Below, piece after piece: positions 1-9,549 of a stretch of 64,000 nt of DNA (positions within the stretch are counted from its first letter, which is position 1; each line of letters opens with the position of its first letter). Position numbers and translations under genes: made by a program. The stretch is from positions 1 to 64,000 of the forward strand of contig SXIH01000037.1 in NCBI GenBank assembly GCA_005772895.1, read 5' to 3'. The notes beneath the pieces were generated by a model that was not told the origin of the DNA, did not search any database, and worked only from the letters and a program-made list of their open reading frames with translations. This DNA is from Bacteroidota bacterium. GTDB lineage: Bacteria > Bacteroidota > Bacteroidia > 2-12-FULL-35-15.

Positions 1-99
1 GTTTACTGTCTATTGTCGACTAATTATTTTTCTTTTCTTTTGTCTATTGTCTACTGCCAATTGTCTACTTTTTCTTTTGACTTCTGACTTTCCTATCTT

Positions 100-1041
100 T
101 TAACTTTTTATATCAGCAATCATACATCTCGCACTTCCCCCGCCATATTGCTCAATGGTATAAAGTGGAGAGTGTAACAATGTTCCATATTGTTCGAGTT
201 GTTTTATTTGCCCTTGGTTTAATGATTTAAATGCTTGCTCGCTCAGCACTATAAAACTTTCTCCTTTGAAGTTGTACAATTGATACATATTTCCTGCAAA
301 AGAATTCATTTGTTCGTATGAAATAGAAATTATTTCATGTTTTGTAAATGTTAAGGAGTCGATGACTTTAGCTAAATCGTTTTTATCCTGGATACAGTCT
401 TTACACAATACCGCAAAACCATTTCCTATACACATCAATACATTTGTGTGATAAATATCGTTGCCGTTTTTATCTACAGCTTTAAAATAGACACTTTCGA
501 AATTCAATTGTTTACAAAGTTGCTCGAATAACATTTTGTCGGTACGCGGGGATCGGTTTGCATACGCTACTTTATGAGTATAATCAAAAACAATACTTCC
601 GGTTCCTTCCAAAAACATTTTTTTATTTTCAAATTTCGTCAGATCAATAAAGATGGTATTGTTTTTTTTGAATTCTGAAAGAATATCCGTTCTTCTTTCA
701 AGTCTTCTGTTTTCAGCAAGCATAGGATATAAAACCAGTTCATTATTCTCATGAAAAGAAATCCAATTGTTAGGGAAAATAGAGTCGGGGGTATGTGGTG
801 AAGTTGTATCATCATAAATTACCACATCCATTCCGGCAGCAATCAGTTTGTTTGAAAACTGATTAAACTCTTCCAGGGCTTTTGCCTGAATGTTTTCAAT
901 ACTTTCAACATCCGTTTTTTGCTGAAAAGAATTGCTTTCGGCAGTTTGTGTATTGAATCCGAATTTAACCGGACGAATCATTAATATTTTGGAAGCTTTG
1001 TTGAGCATTAACACAAAAGTAAGCAAGAAATTATTATTCAT
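100..1041 (-). CDS. Amidinotransferase/arginine deiminase-family protein (citrulline-utilisation hydrolase CtlX-like)
   Basis: ORF with MIRPVKFGFNTQTAESNSFQ N-terminus, FPNNWISFH, EGTGSIVFD, HTNVLMCIGNGFAVLC, and C-terminal GGGSARCMIADI active-site Cys motif. Confidence 0.85.
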   Translation of the reverse strand: MNNNFLLTFVLMLNKASKILMIRPVKFGFNTQTAESNSFQQKTDVESIENIQAKALEEFNQFSNKLIAAGMDVVIYDDTTSPHTPDSIFPNNWISFHENNELVLYPMLAENRRLERRTDILSEFKKNNTIFIDLTKFENKKMFLEGTGSIVFDYTHKVAYANRSPRTDKMLFEQLCKQLNFESVYFKAVDKNGNDIYHTNVLMCIGNGFAVLCKDCIQDKNDLAKVIDSLTFTKHEIISISYEQMNSFAGNMYQLYNFKGESFIVLSEQAFKSLNQGQIKQLEQYGTLLHSPLYTIEQYGGGSARCMIADIKS

Positions 1042-1058
1042 TAACTTTGTTAATATAA

Positions 1059-1856
1059 ATGAAGAAACTTATTCCAATATTTATCATCTTAATAATGATT
1101 GCCTGCTCTTTTGAAGCTTGCGACTATTTTGTGCATGCTAGCAATGACAATAAAGAAATAGTCGCTATTCCAGCTGTTGCAGAACCTGTTATTGCAGAAA
1201 AGGACTCGATAGAGAAAAGTGTTTTTATTCCTACACCATTATTCATAAGTGATCTTGAAAAATCAATTTTAGAAGCTGGCCTTGTTGATATAAAAACAAT
1301 AGATTCAAGTGTTGTTGTAGATTTAAAATATTCTACTGACAATAATTTTTTAGGTTTAGATATGTATGGCGATTTAAACAAGTGTTATTTGCAACCCGAT
1401 GTAGCCGAAAAATTAAAATGCTCACAGGAAATACTTAAATCAAAATTCCCTTTTTATAATTTAATTATTTATGATGCTGTGAGGGCAAGAAGTATTCAGC
1501 GTAAGATGTGGGATACTATTGATGTTCCGTATTTTGAAAGATCCAAATATGTTTCAAATCCAAACAATGGTTCCTTACATAATTTTGGAGCAGCAGTAGA
1601 TGTAAGTATTGTAAATGAATTAGGGATGGAATTAGATATGGGAACACCGTATGATTATTTCGGAGAACTGGCTTATCCCAGAGAAGAAGAAAGAATGATT
1701 GAAGAAGGAAAGTTGACTCACATACAATTACTCAACAGACAATTGTTAAGAGAAGTGATGGAAGCAGGAGGATTTATGGGAATCACTACCGAGTGGTGGC
1801 ATTTTAATTCTTGTTTCAGAAAAGAAGCGTATGAAAAATACCGGATAATAGAGTAG
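1059..1856 (+). CDS. M15-family D-alanyl-D-alanine dipeptidase (VanX-like), lipoprotein
   Basis: Lipobox-like N-terminus; VDLKYSTDNNFLG, YDAVRARSIQRKMW, SLHNFGAAVDVSI, EWWHFN zinc-binding motifs. Confidence 0.9.
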   Translation: MKKLIPIFIILIMIACSFEACDYFVHASNDNKEIVAIPAVAEPVIAEKDSIEKSVFIPTPLFISDLEKSILEAGLVDIKTIDSSVVVDLKYSTDNNFLGLDMYGDLNKCYLQPDVAEKLKCSQEILKSKFPFYNLIIYDAVRARSIQRKMWDTIDVPYFERSKYVSNPNNGSLHNFGAAVDVSIVNELGMELDMGTPYDYFGELAYPREEERMIEEGKLTHIQLLNRQLLREVMEAGGFMGITTEWWHFNSCFRKEAYEKYRIIE

Positions 1857-1863
1857 CGGAAGG

Positions 1864-2823
1864 TTAAAATAAGTAACCGTATTTCTGATTCAGAAACTTA
1901 CTATTATCTCTTCCTCTTTTTGTTTTAAAGATATCATGACTTACTGCAAGCATTATTTCATGAGACCCACTGTTGAATTTTTTTAATCCTCCTATTTGAA
2001 TGTCATAAGAATAACTTATCTGATAATTTCCAAAAAAAGTAAATCCTGCATGTATAGCAATTGCATCACGTAAGCGGATTGAAAAACCTGTGAATGCTTG
2101 CTCGAAAAAGTGTACACGTAATGTGTAATCCAACATCATTGGTGCGCCTTTTACATACTGTCCGTATAATGTGCTTTCCCATATATAATCAGGATTTTCA
2201 GCAAAATTATATCCCAATGTAAAATTAGCTTGAGTAATATATTTTATAGTTCCTTTTTTTGTTGTATCGTTTTTGTAAAACTCTGCAGTAGATTGTATTA
2301 AATGTAAACCGCTTGCACCAACATGAAATCTATCGTTGTATAAATAAAAACCAACACTTGCATCAGTCACCCAGGTACTATTACTTAAACTTTGGTCGAT
2401 GGATGGATCTTGATTGTGATGCAAGGTCATGTAATTTCCAATCAAAGTATATTTTGTAAAATTTCCTGCTAAGCCTGCGGATAATTCACAATCAGGAAAA
2501 CGAAGGTGGTAAGCGTATGCAGCTCCAATATTCATTTGTTTTGAAGGACCTATTTTATCTTGCATCAAATACAATCCTGCACCCATTTTACCTTTCATAA
2601 ATCTACTATGCAATCCTAAACTAACTGTTGTAGGAGCTCCTTCGTATCCAACCCATTGTTTTCTATAATTTAATCTCGCATCTAATAATCTTTTTGTACC
2701 GGTAACTCCGGGGTTAAGCATAAATGCATTGTTTTTATGCTGCGAATAATAGGGCAATTGCTGAGCGTTACAAACTAATGCCGCTAAACAAAATAAAATG
2801 ATATGTAGACTTTTCTGTATCAA
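1864..2823 (-). CDS. PorP/SprF-family type IX secretion system outer-membrane protein
   Basis: QQLPYYSQHKNNAFMLNPGVTGTKRLLDARLNYRKQWVGYEGAPTT is the typical PorP/SprF N-terminus; C-terminal beta-barrel pattern. Confidence 0.92.
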   Translation of the reverse strand: MIQKSLHIILFCLAALVCNAQQLPYYSQHKNNAFMLNPGVTGTKRLLDARLNYRKQWVGYEGAPTTVSLGLHSRFMKGKMGAGLYLMQDKIGPSKQMNIGAAYAYHLRFPDCELSAGLAGNFTKYTLIGNYMTLHHNQDPSIDQSLSNSTWVTDASVGFYLYNDRFHVGASGLHLIQSTAEFYKNDTTKKGTIKYITQANFTLGYNFAENPDYIWESTLYGQYVKGAPMMLDYTLRVHFFEQAFTGFSIRLRDAIAIHAGFTFFGNYQISYSYDIQIGGLKKFNSGSHEIMLAVSHDIFKTKRGRDNSKFLNQKYGYLF

Positions 2824-2828
2824 TTTTT

Positions 2829-3893
2829 TTAATCAATAATAGTTACTGTTCCATTCTTTTTTCCTTTTCCATCACCTAATTCCAAAACAAAAAAGTAAGT
2901 TCCTTCGGGTAAAGTTTCTCCAAAAGCTTTTCCATCCCAGGTATTAGCATATTGACTGGTTTTATAAACCAATTTCCCATAACGGTTATATATTTCCAAC
3001 CGGTTGTTTGGGTATTTATGAATGTTTCCAATGTACCAGGTATCATTATTACCATCGAAATTGGGAGTAAATGTATTATAGAACACCAGCTCATCACTTT
3101 CTATTACTGTTACTAGAACTGAGTCGTATCCCGGACAAGTATTTGAAGCATCTGTTCCATATAAATAATACATAGTTGTAACAATAGGTTCAACATCCGG
3201 ATTTTCAGTAAACTCATAAACAATTGGTTCAGGGCTCCAGGCATAATAAAAACCACCATTGGCTTGAAGTGTGGTAACTTCTCCTTCAAAAATGGTTACA
3301 TCAGGACCTGCGTCAATGTCTGGGGTAGGAATAATTGTCACAGTTACTTGATCTGTTTTGGGAGGACAGGCTGCTGTGGTACACGTTAATGTATACGTAA
3401 TGCTAGATGTTGGATTAACACAAGTTGGACGAGGCAAGGTATTGTTATCTAAAAAAGTTGTTGGAGACCAAGAATAAGTTACTCCCATTCCAGTAACATT
3501 TAAATCTGCACCAAGAAGAGCAGAACTGTTTTCACAGATGCTCGTATCATTTCCTGCATTTGTATAAAAAACGTAGTTTAATGAAACGATGACAACATCA
3601 GTTGCAACTGCTCCTGTATCATCTGTTACCGTAAGGGTATAAACTGCATAATCTAGAGGAGTGCAAATTGGATTTGGATTTGAAGAACTACTTAAAAATG
3701 TTGCAGGACTCCATGAATAGGTGTAAGGAGCTAATCCGCCAGAAGCAGGTGAGATGCTACCAATTGAAGTGCTGGTTCCCGGACAAATTGTTTTATCTGG
3801 ACCAGCATTTACAGTAAGTTGAGCCGATAAATGACTGCAAACAAGTATTAAAAAGACGAATACCGAAAGTACAAGCCAGAATTTTTTATTCAT
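2829..3893 (-). CDS. SprB-repeat-like protein with gliding-motility-associated (type B) C-terminal domain
   Basis: Repeats of AGPDKTICPGT.../AGNDTSICENSS; C-terminus FTPNFDGNNDTWYIGNIHKYPNNRLEIYNRYGKLVYKTSQYANTWDGKAFGETLPEGTYFFVLELG. Confidence 0.92.
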   Translation of the reverse strand: MNKKFWLVLSVFVFLILVCSHLSAQLTVNAGPDKTICPGTSTSIGSISPASGGLAPYTYSWSPATFLSSSSNPNPICTPLDYAVYTLTVTDDTGAVATDVVIVSLNYVFYTNAGNDTSICENSSALLGADLNVTGMGVTYSWSPTTFLDNNTLPRPTCVNPTSSITYTLTCTTAACPPKTDQVTVTIIPTPDIDAGPDVTIFEGEVTTLQANGGFYYAWSPEPIVYEFTENPDVEPIVTTMYYLYGTDASNTCPGYDSVLVTVIESDELVFYNTFTPNFDGNNDTWYIGNIHKYPNNRLEIYNRYGKLVYKTSQYANTWDGKAFGETLPEGTYFFVLELGDGKGKKNGTVTIID

Positions 3894-3992
3894 AGGATAA
3901 TCAAGTAATCTAGAAACAAATGTAGCTATATAAATTGTAAATCAAAAGCCCTTTTTGCCGACAAAAATTAGGTTTCGGTCTATATATAACCA

Positions 3993-4024
3993 AAAAAATC
4001 CCCCAAGTGCTCGGGGGATTTTAA
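3993..4024 (-). terminator. Rho-independent terminator downstream of the large T9SS protein gene
   Basis: AAAATCCCCC aagtgctc GGGGGATTTT stem-loop just past the stop at 4059 (minus strand). Confidence 0.75.
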
Positions 4025-4058
4025 AACGTATTAATTGAAATAATATTTCAATTAATTA

Positions 4059-7000
4059 TTATTGCTTTATAACTTTAGTTATTGATTTAAAATCTCCTTC
4101 ACTGAACTCAACCTTCAAAGTATAAACTCCTTTTGCCAGTTCACCCATTTGTGTTATCAAACTGGATTTTCCTTCTTCCACCTTTTGAAACTTTGAAACT
4201 ACTGTTCTTCCTAAATAGTCAACGATTTGAATTTTTACAATTCCTCTAACTGGAGTTGTAAAATCAAAATTCAAGTCAGAAGTTGTAGGGTTTGGATGCA
4301 CATTTGTTAAACTAATTTCATCTAAAGCGTTCTCAATGCTTATAATAGACGAATAGGTAAACTTACCGTCATAGTCTGTTTGTTTTAAGCGATAATAGGT
4401 TTTTCCAACATACGGTGAGTAGTCGTATGCATCATAGTTAATTACTGCATTACTATTTCCTGCTCCTTCTTTGGTAATTACCGTTTCAAAATTTACACCA
4501 TCAATAGAATGATCCAAAGTAAAATAATCGTTGTTTAATTCGGAAGCAGTTATCCATTCCAATTTATTTTTCACACCTTCATTCTTTCCAGTAAAAGAAA
4601 GTAATTGAATAGGAAGCGGAGTTGTAGATTGAGCATTTCCAAAATCTGAAAACCCAATCATGTTATTTCTAACAACAGCAGTAACAGGACTAGCAACACA
4701 AGATCCAGAGCTACCATCACCATTAATGATATCCCAAGTTGCGCTACCATTGTGGCGCGACATTACTGTCCATCCCAATTGAGCATTTGAATATGCAGTA
4801 TTATACAATGTGATGTTGTACATCCCTGTATTATTATTGGCAGTATTTGCATCAATATTCCAGAATCCATTATTTAATGCAGCAAAATTATATGTTGCTG
4901 AACATTCAGAAGACCCTAGCGCTCCAGGGAGGGATCCATAGGTTTGAAAATCTGCAGTCAAATAAGTAATTGTTGGAGCGGCAGTGAAGTTTACATTTGC
5001 TCTTTGATAAGAGGCAGTTAATCCAACAGGAAAATCGAAGGAACCAGTTGAGTTATTAATATATCTTCTTAAAAAACCATTAACATAGCTAGTAGTATTT
5101 CCGGCAGAAACAGAAGTAGTAGTAGAATTGTTTACAATTACCATAAAAGCACCGGTATTTATTTTACCTGCAGTAAGTGTTAGTGTTCCAGTTGTTGCTT
5201 TGATGTTCATATTTGTTTGTAAAGTAACACCTGTGCTACTATTATTCATTATCACGGCATTTAAATCAAGTGTGGAACTTCCCTGGTTATAAGTCTGAGC
5301 AGCAGTTCCATTAAATTCCAATGCTCCAATAGTCCCAGTAGTTGTGTAAGTAGTATTACCCGTTGCGTTCACAAAGTTCCCAGCAACTTTTATATAGAAG
5401 TTATTGGAGTTGAAAACGCTTGTACTATTTGATGTTGTGAAGTTACCAGCAATATCAATATCATTATTTGCAACAACAGAACCGCTGGATTTAGTAACGG
5501 TGAAGTGGTGAAATTTATTTGTTCCAGTAAAGCTTCCTGAAAGACTTTGAGTAACAAGAGTAGGAGGGTCAAAAATAACTTGTGAACCTGCTGCAGCAGT
5601 AAATGTACCATTGTTAGTAAAGTTTCCGCAGATATGTAAAATAGCTGTTGAACTTAAAGTTAAAGTTGCTCCGGGATTAATAGTTAGGTCTTTTACATAT
5701 TCTGTTCCTGTAATAATTGGTTGTGTAGAGGATGCTGCAGTTACAACTGCATTTACACCACATACAGGGTATGTTCCGCAACTTCCCCAGTTAACAGGAT
5801 TTGTCCAAACTGTGCTTGCACCACCGGTCCAATATACGGTTGAAGGAGCAGTATAATTGATTACACCTGCACCTGATGGAGTTAAGTCAAGAGTAAATCC
5901 TTGAGTACTTCCTGAATAATTTTGAATACATAAATATAAAACATCACCTGCAGTAACAGAAACCGTTGGTTCGTATGCCCAATTAAAACAAGAGCTAATC
6001 GGAGTAGGAGCATTTCCTCCCGGTGCAATTCCTGTTACCCCATAGCTATCAAAATTACAAGCTAATAAAGCAGCACTACTAGCTGCAGTTATGCCAGAAC
6101 AAGTTGTAGTCGCACCTGTTCCCGACATTCTCCAAAGCAAATAATCGTAATCTGTTTCGGTCCCACAAGAACTATTTGATCCATCATTTGGCATTAAATT
6201 AAAATTAAAATTACCGGTAGCTGCAATAGTAATTTGGTACCATACAGAATTTAATTCACCACTTGTGCAATCATCAGCACCGTTAAAATCGCAAACATTA
6301 CCTGTATTAGAATATCCCGGATTACCAATCACCATAGTTGCATTACAAACAACCAATGGAATTGTACAATCTTGTCCGGGAACCGGAGAAGTAGAGCTTG
6401 ACGTACCATTGTCAACAATTATAGAAAACGTTCCAACGCTGCTATTTCTTCCATCAACGCGAACATAATAAGTTGCACCTGGAGTTAATCCTGAAGCATT
6501 TATTAAAGAGCCGGAATTACTTCCTGAAGTACAACCAGCAGGTGGAAATTGATTACATGAAACAAGCACTAAACCAGGTCCACAAGTACCGCTGTAAAGA
6601 GCAATTTGTGTTGCAGTAATAGTGGTTGCTGTAGTTTGAATGTATGCTATACCTGAAGCCGGTGCAACAAAAGAATACCACAGTGTATTTACACTTCCCC
6701 CCGTCCAGCATGAAGGAATAGCAGGTTCACCGCCACCACTTGAGCAAATATTATCACCTGTAACTGAAGTTCCTAAAGTTAAAGCTGTTGCAGCACAAGG
6801 TAAATCATTGTTTCCACCCACAGGTGCAGTAATGTCAAGAGAAAAAGAAGAAATACAACCACCAAAGGTTCCCCATCCGTCAATAACTAAATAATAAGTG
6901 TTTCCTGCAACAACACTTGTACAAAAACTTTTTGAACCTGAAGCTGAAGATTGAACATAGGTTATACAGTTTGCAGAAAATGGGCAACCATCATAAAGCA

Positions 7001-8942
7001 TCATTCCTGTCCAACTTTGAGTAGAGTTTAATGTTACTGTTATGGATCCTGATGTTGCTGGGGTAAAGGTGTAAACTTTATCATCATCAACAAAATAATT
7101 GGTACTTCCACAAGTACTTGCATTTGTTGCAGTGATATCGTCACCTGCTCCGCAAGTCGTTTGTCCTGTAGCATTATAAGGTAAAGAAGCAATTGTGACA
7201 TTTCCGGCACCCATATTTGCAGGACAAGCTGCTGGTGCACTAATACACATTGTTAAATTACCGTTAGCTGGTGTCCCGGTACTGTAAGAATAAACACGGA
7301 TATAATAAGTCTGTCCAATTGTCAAACCAGTTGCGAGAAAATTATCAGGGTCTGAACATTGCATTGAAGTAAGTGATCCACAAGTTCCGGAATACAATTG
7401 CATATAGGCATCAAAGCCAGAAGCAGTAGTTAAAGTAATTGGATGAGCGGTTGCAGTAGCAACAAAAGAAAACCAAATATCATCATCAGGATCTCCAAAG
7501 CAAGCACCGGTTGAAGTTCCTGAAGGTGACGAACACTGTAATGTTCCAGCAGAAGTAGAAGCACATGAACCATAAGCATTCATTGTTAAAGCAGTTGCTC
7601 CAGAGCAATTATCATTAGAAGGTTGAACGGGACAAGGATTGGTAACACATAAGCCAAATGTTCCTTCGGTGCCGCCACCATATTCCCAGAATCGCACAAA
7701 CAAAGTTGATCCTGGAGTTTGACCTATAACAGAAATAAAAGGCATTGAACCATTTACACTATTATCATCATCACAATCAACTAACGTTAAAGAACCACAT
7801 GAGCCTGAATAGATTGCCATTCCGCCATCCGTAATTACTCCGGTTTGTGAATCAAAATCCAATGTTCCAGAAGCAGGAACAGTAACTGAGAACCAAACAT
7901 CAGCTCCTGTATAGCTTGCACAACCAGGTGCAGGAGGTGAACCGGCTGTAGTTGCAGATGCACAGCTATTTGAATAAGTTGTATAGCTACAGGAAGCACC
8001 CACAGTTAATGTTGTTGCTGAACAAGGGTCATCGTTGACGGGACCAATACCTGTCGTAAAGTTCCAAATTGTACATCCTGTTGCATTACCTGCACAGTTT
8101 GTTGGAACTATTCTCCAATAATATGTTGTACTGGAACTAAGTGTTCCAGGGTTGTATGTGAGAACATTTCCGATATCTGTTCCGTTTACTATATTGGTTG
8201 CTCCTGCATCCGTTCCAAAATATAACAAATAGCTATTGGGAGCAGGAGAAGGTGCATTCCAATTTAAAGTTACTCCGCCAGGGCACATGCCACTAGCGCC
8301 ATTTGCCGGTGAGGAAATAGTAGCACAATTTGGAACTGTTGAAGGAAGTAAAGAAGTAAGAACAACATCATCAAATGTTGCTGCAGGTGTTGTGCCTGCT
8401 GAAGCATCATTTCTCCAACTAAAAACTAATCGCATAGTACTTGCTCCGGAAGTGTTTCCAGCCTGAGTACCAGTAATTGTTATTGATGCACCAGTACACG
8501 ATCCTTGCAGACTATATTCAACTCCTATCTGATTTCCTGCAGGCAATTGAGTATTAGCTACTGGCGTTGTTGATGTTGGAACTAAGTAGACTTTTAAAAA
8601 ATCATAAGTTCCTTCACCTTGCCCTCTCCAATTGAAGGTTAATGTAATGTTTGTTTCACAAGAAGGGAAAGTTACATCCCTATAAATATGTGCTACTCTG
8701 GAGGTTGTAGTATTGTAATTGTTATTTCCTACAGCAGTACCAATATATGCACCGTTTGTACCGCTACATTTATAATTGCTACCACAAAACCAAATAGCAT
8801 TTGTAGCCGGATTGACTGTTGTCCAATTAAGTCCAGGAGTAGCGTTTTCAAAATTTCCATTATTTGCTGCCGAGATAATATTAGTTGCAATGGCATTTTG
8901 AGCAAAAAAATAAAAAACAATTATGGAGTATATTTTTTTCAT
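4059..8942 (-). CDS. Large (1627 aa) multidomain secreted protein with T9SS type A sorting domain
   Basis: Signal peptide, jelly-roll/FN3-like N-terminus, repeated Cys-rich modules (NDxPCxATxL...Y.SG.CG.L), C-terminal NVHPNPTTSDLNFDFTTPVRGIVKIQIVDYLGR...GVYTLKVEF...KVIKQ. Confidence 0.92.
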   Translation of the reverse strand: MKKIYSIIVFYFFAQNAIATNIISAANNGNFENATPGLNWTTVNPATNAIWFCGSNYKCSGTNGAYIGTAVGNNNYNTTTSRVAHIYRDVTFPSCETNITLTFNWRGQGEGTYDFLKVYLVPTSTTPVANTQLPAGNQIGVEYSLQGSCTGASITITGTQAGNTSGASTMRLVFSWRNDASAGTTPAATFDDVVLTSLLPSTVPNCATISSPANGASGMCPGGVTLNWNAPSPAPNSYLLYFGTDAGATNIVNGTDIGNVLTYNPGTLSSSTTYYWRIVPTNCAGNATGCTIWNFTTGIGPVNDDPCSATTLTVGASCSYTTYSNSCASATTAGSPPAPGCASYTGADVWFSVTVPASGTLDFDSQTGVITDGGMAIYSGSCGSLTLVDCDDDNSVNGSMPFISVIGQTPGSTLFVRFWEYGGGTEGTFGLCVTNPCPVQPSNDNCSGATALTMNAYGSCASTSAGTLQCSSPSGTSTGACFGDPDDDIWFSFVATATAHPITLTTASGFDAYMQLYSGTCGSLTSMQCSDPDNFLATGLTIGQTYYIRVYSYSTGTPANGNLTMCISAPAACPANMGAGNVTIASLPYNATGQTTCGAGDDITATNASTCGSTNYFVDDDKVYTFTPATSGSITVTLNSTQSWTGMMLYDGCPFSANCITYVQSSASGSKSFCTSVVAGNTYYLVIDGWGTFGGCISSFSLDITAPVGGNNDLPCAATALTLGTSVTGDNICSSGGGEPAIPSCWTGGSVNTLWYSFVAPASGIAYIQTTATTITATQIALYSGTCGPGLVLVSCNQFPPAGCTSGSNSGSLINASGLTPGATYYVRVDGRNSSVGTFSIIVDNGTSSSTSPVPGQDCTIPLVVCNATMVIGNPGYSNTGNVCDFNGADDCTSGELNSVWYQITIAATGNFNFNLMPNDGSNSSCGTETDYDYLLWRMSGTGATTTCSGITAASSAALLACNFDSYGVTGIAPGGNAPTPISSCFNWAYEPTVSVTAGDVLYLCIQNYSGSTQGFTLDLTPSGAGVINYTAPSTVYWTGGASTVWTNPVNWGSCGTYPVCGVNAVVTAASSTQPIITGTEYVKDLTINPGATLTLSSTAILHICGNFTNNGTFTAAAGSQVIFDPPTLVTQSLSGSFTGTNKFHHFTVTKSSGSVVANNDIDIAGNFTTSNSTSVFNSNNFYIKVAGNFVNATGNTTYTTTGTIGALEFNGTAAQTYNQGSSTLDLNAVIMNNSSTGVTLQTNMNIKATTGTLTLTAGKINTGAFMVIVNNSTTTSVSAGNTTSYVNGFLRRYINNSTGSFDFPVGLTASYQRANVNFTAAPTITYLTADFQTYGSLPGALGSSECSATYNFAALNNGFWNIDANTANNNTGMYNITLYNTAYSNAQLGWTVMSRHNGSATWDIINGDGSSGSCVASPVTAVVRNNMIGFSDFGNAQSTTPLPIQLLSFTGKNEGVKNKLEWITASELNNDYFTLDHSIDGVNFETVITKEGAGNSNAVINYDAYDYSPYVGKTYYRLKQTDYDGKFTYSSIISIENALDEISLTNVHPNPTTSDLNFDFTTPVRGIVKIQIVDYLGRTVVSKFQKVEEGKSSLITQMGELAKGVYTLKVEFSEGDFKSITKVIKQ

Positions 8943-8964
8943 AAATGAAAGAGAGATTTCGTAA

Positions 8965-9375
8965 TTAGTAATATTTTGAAATTAAATCAGCATCTGTTAA
9001 AACTATTTTTCCTGCATATTTTATTATTTCTAAAATATCAGACTCCAGCATTTCTTGTGGTGCTTTAACAGTAAGCTTATGATTAGGTAAATCAACTATT
9101 GCATCAATAATTCCTGGTCTGGCCTTGAAAATGGTTACTAAATCAGTTGCTTGAGCAGTTGTACCTAAATCAGAAAGGATATAGTTATATGTTGTTGCTT
9201 TACTCGTCTTAGAAGTAGAGCTGGTTGAGGGGCTTGCGGCAATTTGCGAAAAAGTGGCAGAGGAAATAAAAAATAGAAATATAAAGCCAATGGCTTTTAG
9301 TGTTAGTAGTTTCATACGAGTAGTTTTAAATATTATCGTTATAACAATGTTACCTATATAAGACGATAAAAACAA
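8965..9375 (-). CDS. Small secreted hypothetical protein, possibly HMA-like fold
   Basis: 136 aa, signal peptide (FIFLFFISSATFSQ); weak resemblance to a beta-alpha-beta metal-associated fold without CxxC. Confidence 0.6.
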   Translation of the reverse strand: MFLSSYIGNIVITIIFKTTRMKLLTLKAIGFIFLFFISSATFSQIAASPSTSSTSKTSKATTYNYILSDLGTTAQATDLVTIFKARPGIIDAIVDLPNHKLTVKAPQEMLESDILEIIKYAGKIVLTDADLISKYY

Positions 9376-9549
9376 GCATTTAGTTGCTTTTTATTTAGTG
9401 CTAAATTGTTCATAACCACTTTCTTGCATTTATTGTCGATGAATCTATATTTATGATAGATGAATCTATTAAAAAGATTGTTTTAATCTATAATATTTAA
9501 TTTAAACAACAAAAAGAAAGTACTTTTACGCAAATTCTGAATAAAATGG

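Noticed and set aside
932-1381. ORFs 932-1114(+) and 1124-1381(-)
   Set aside because: Overlap the start regions of two well-supported genes; no recognisable protein features.
5390-8948. ORFs 5390-5611(-), 5611-5856(+), 6265-6468(+), 6640-6894(+), 7040-7240(-), 8236-8466(+), 8688-8948(+), 8729-8920(-) inside the large T9SS gene
   Set aside because: Out-of-frame or antisense shadows of a repeat-rich CDS; low-complexity translations without family features or promoters.
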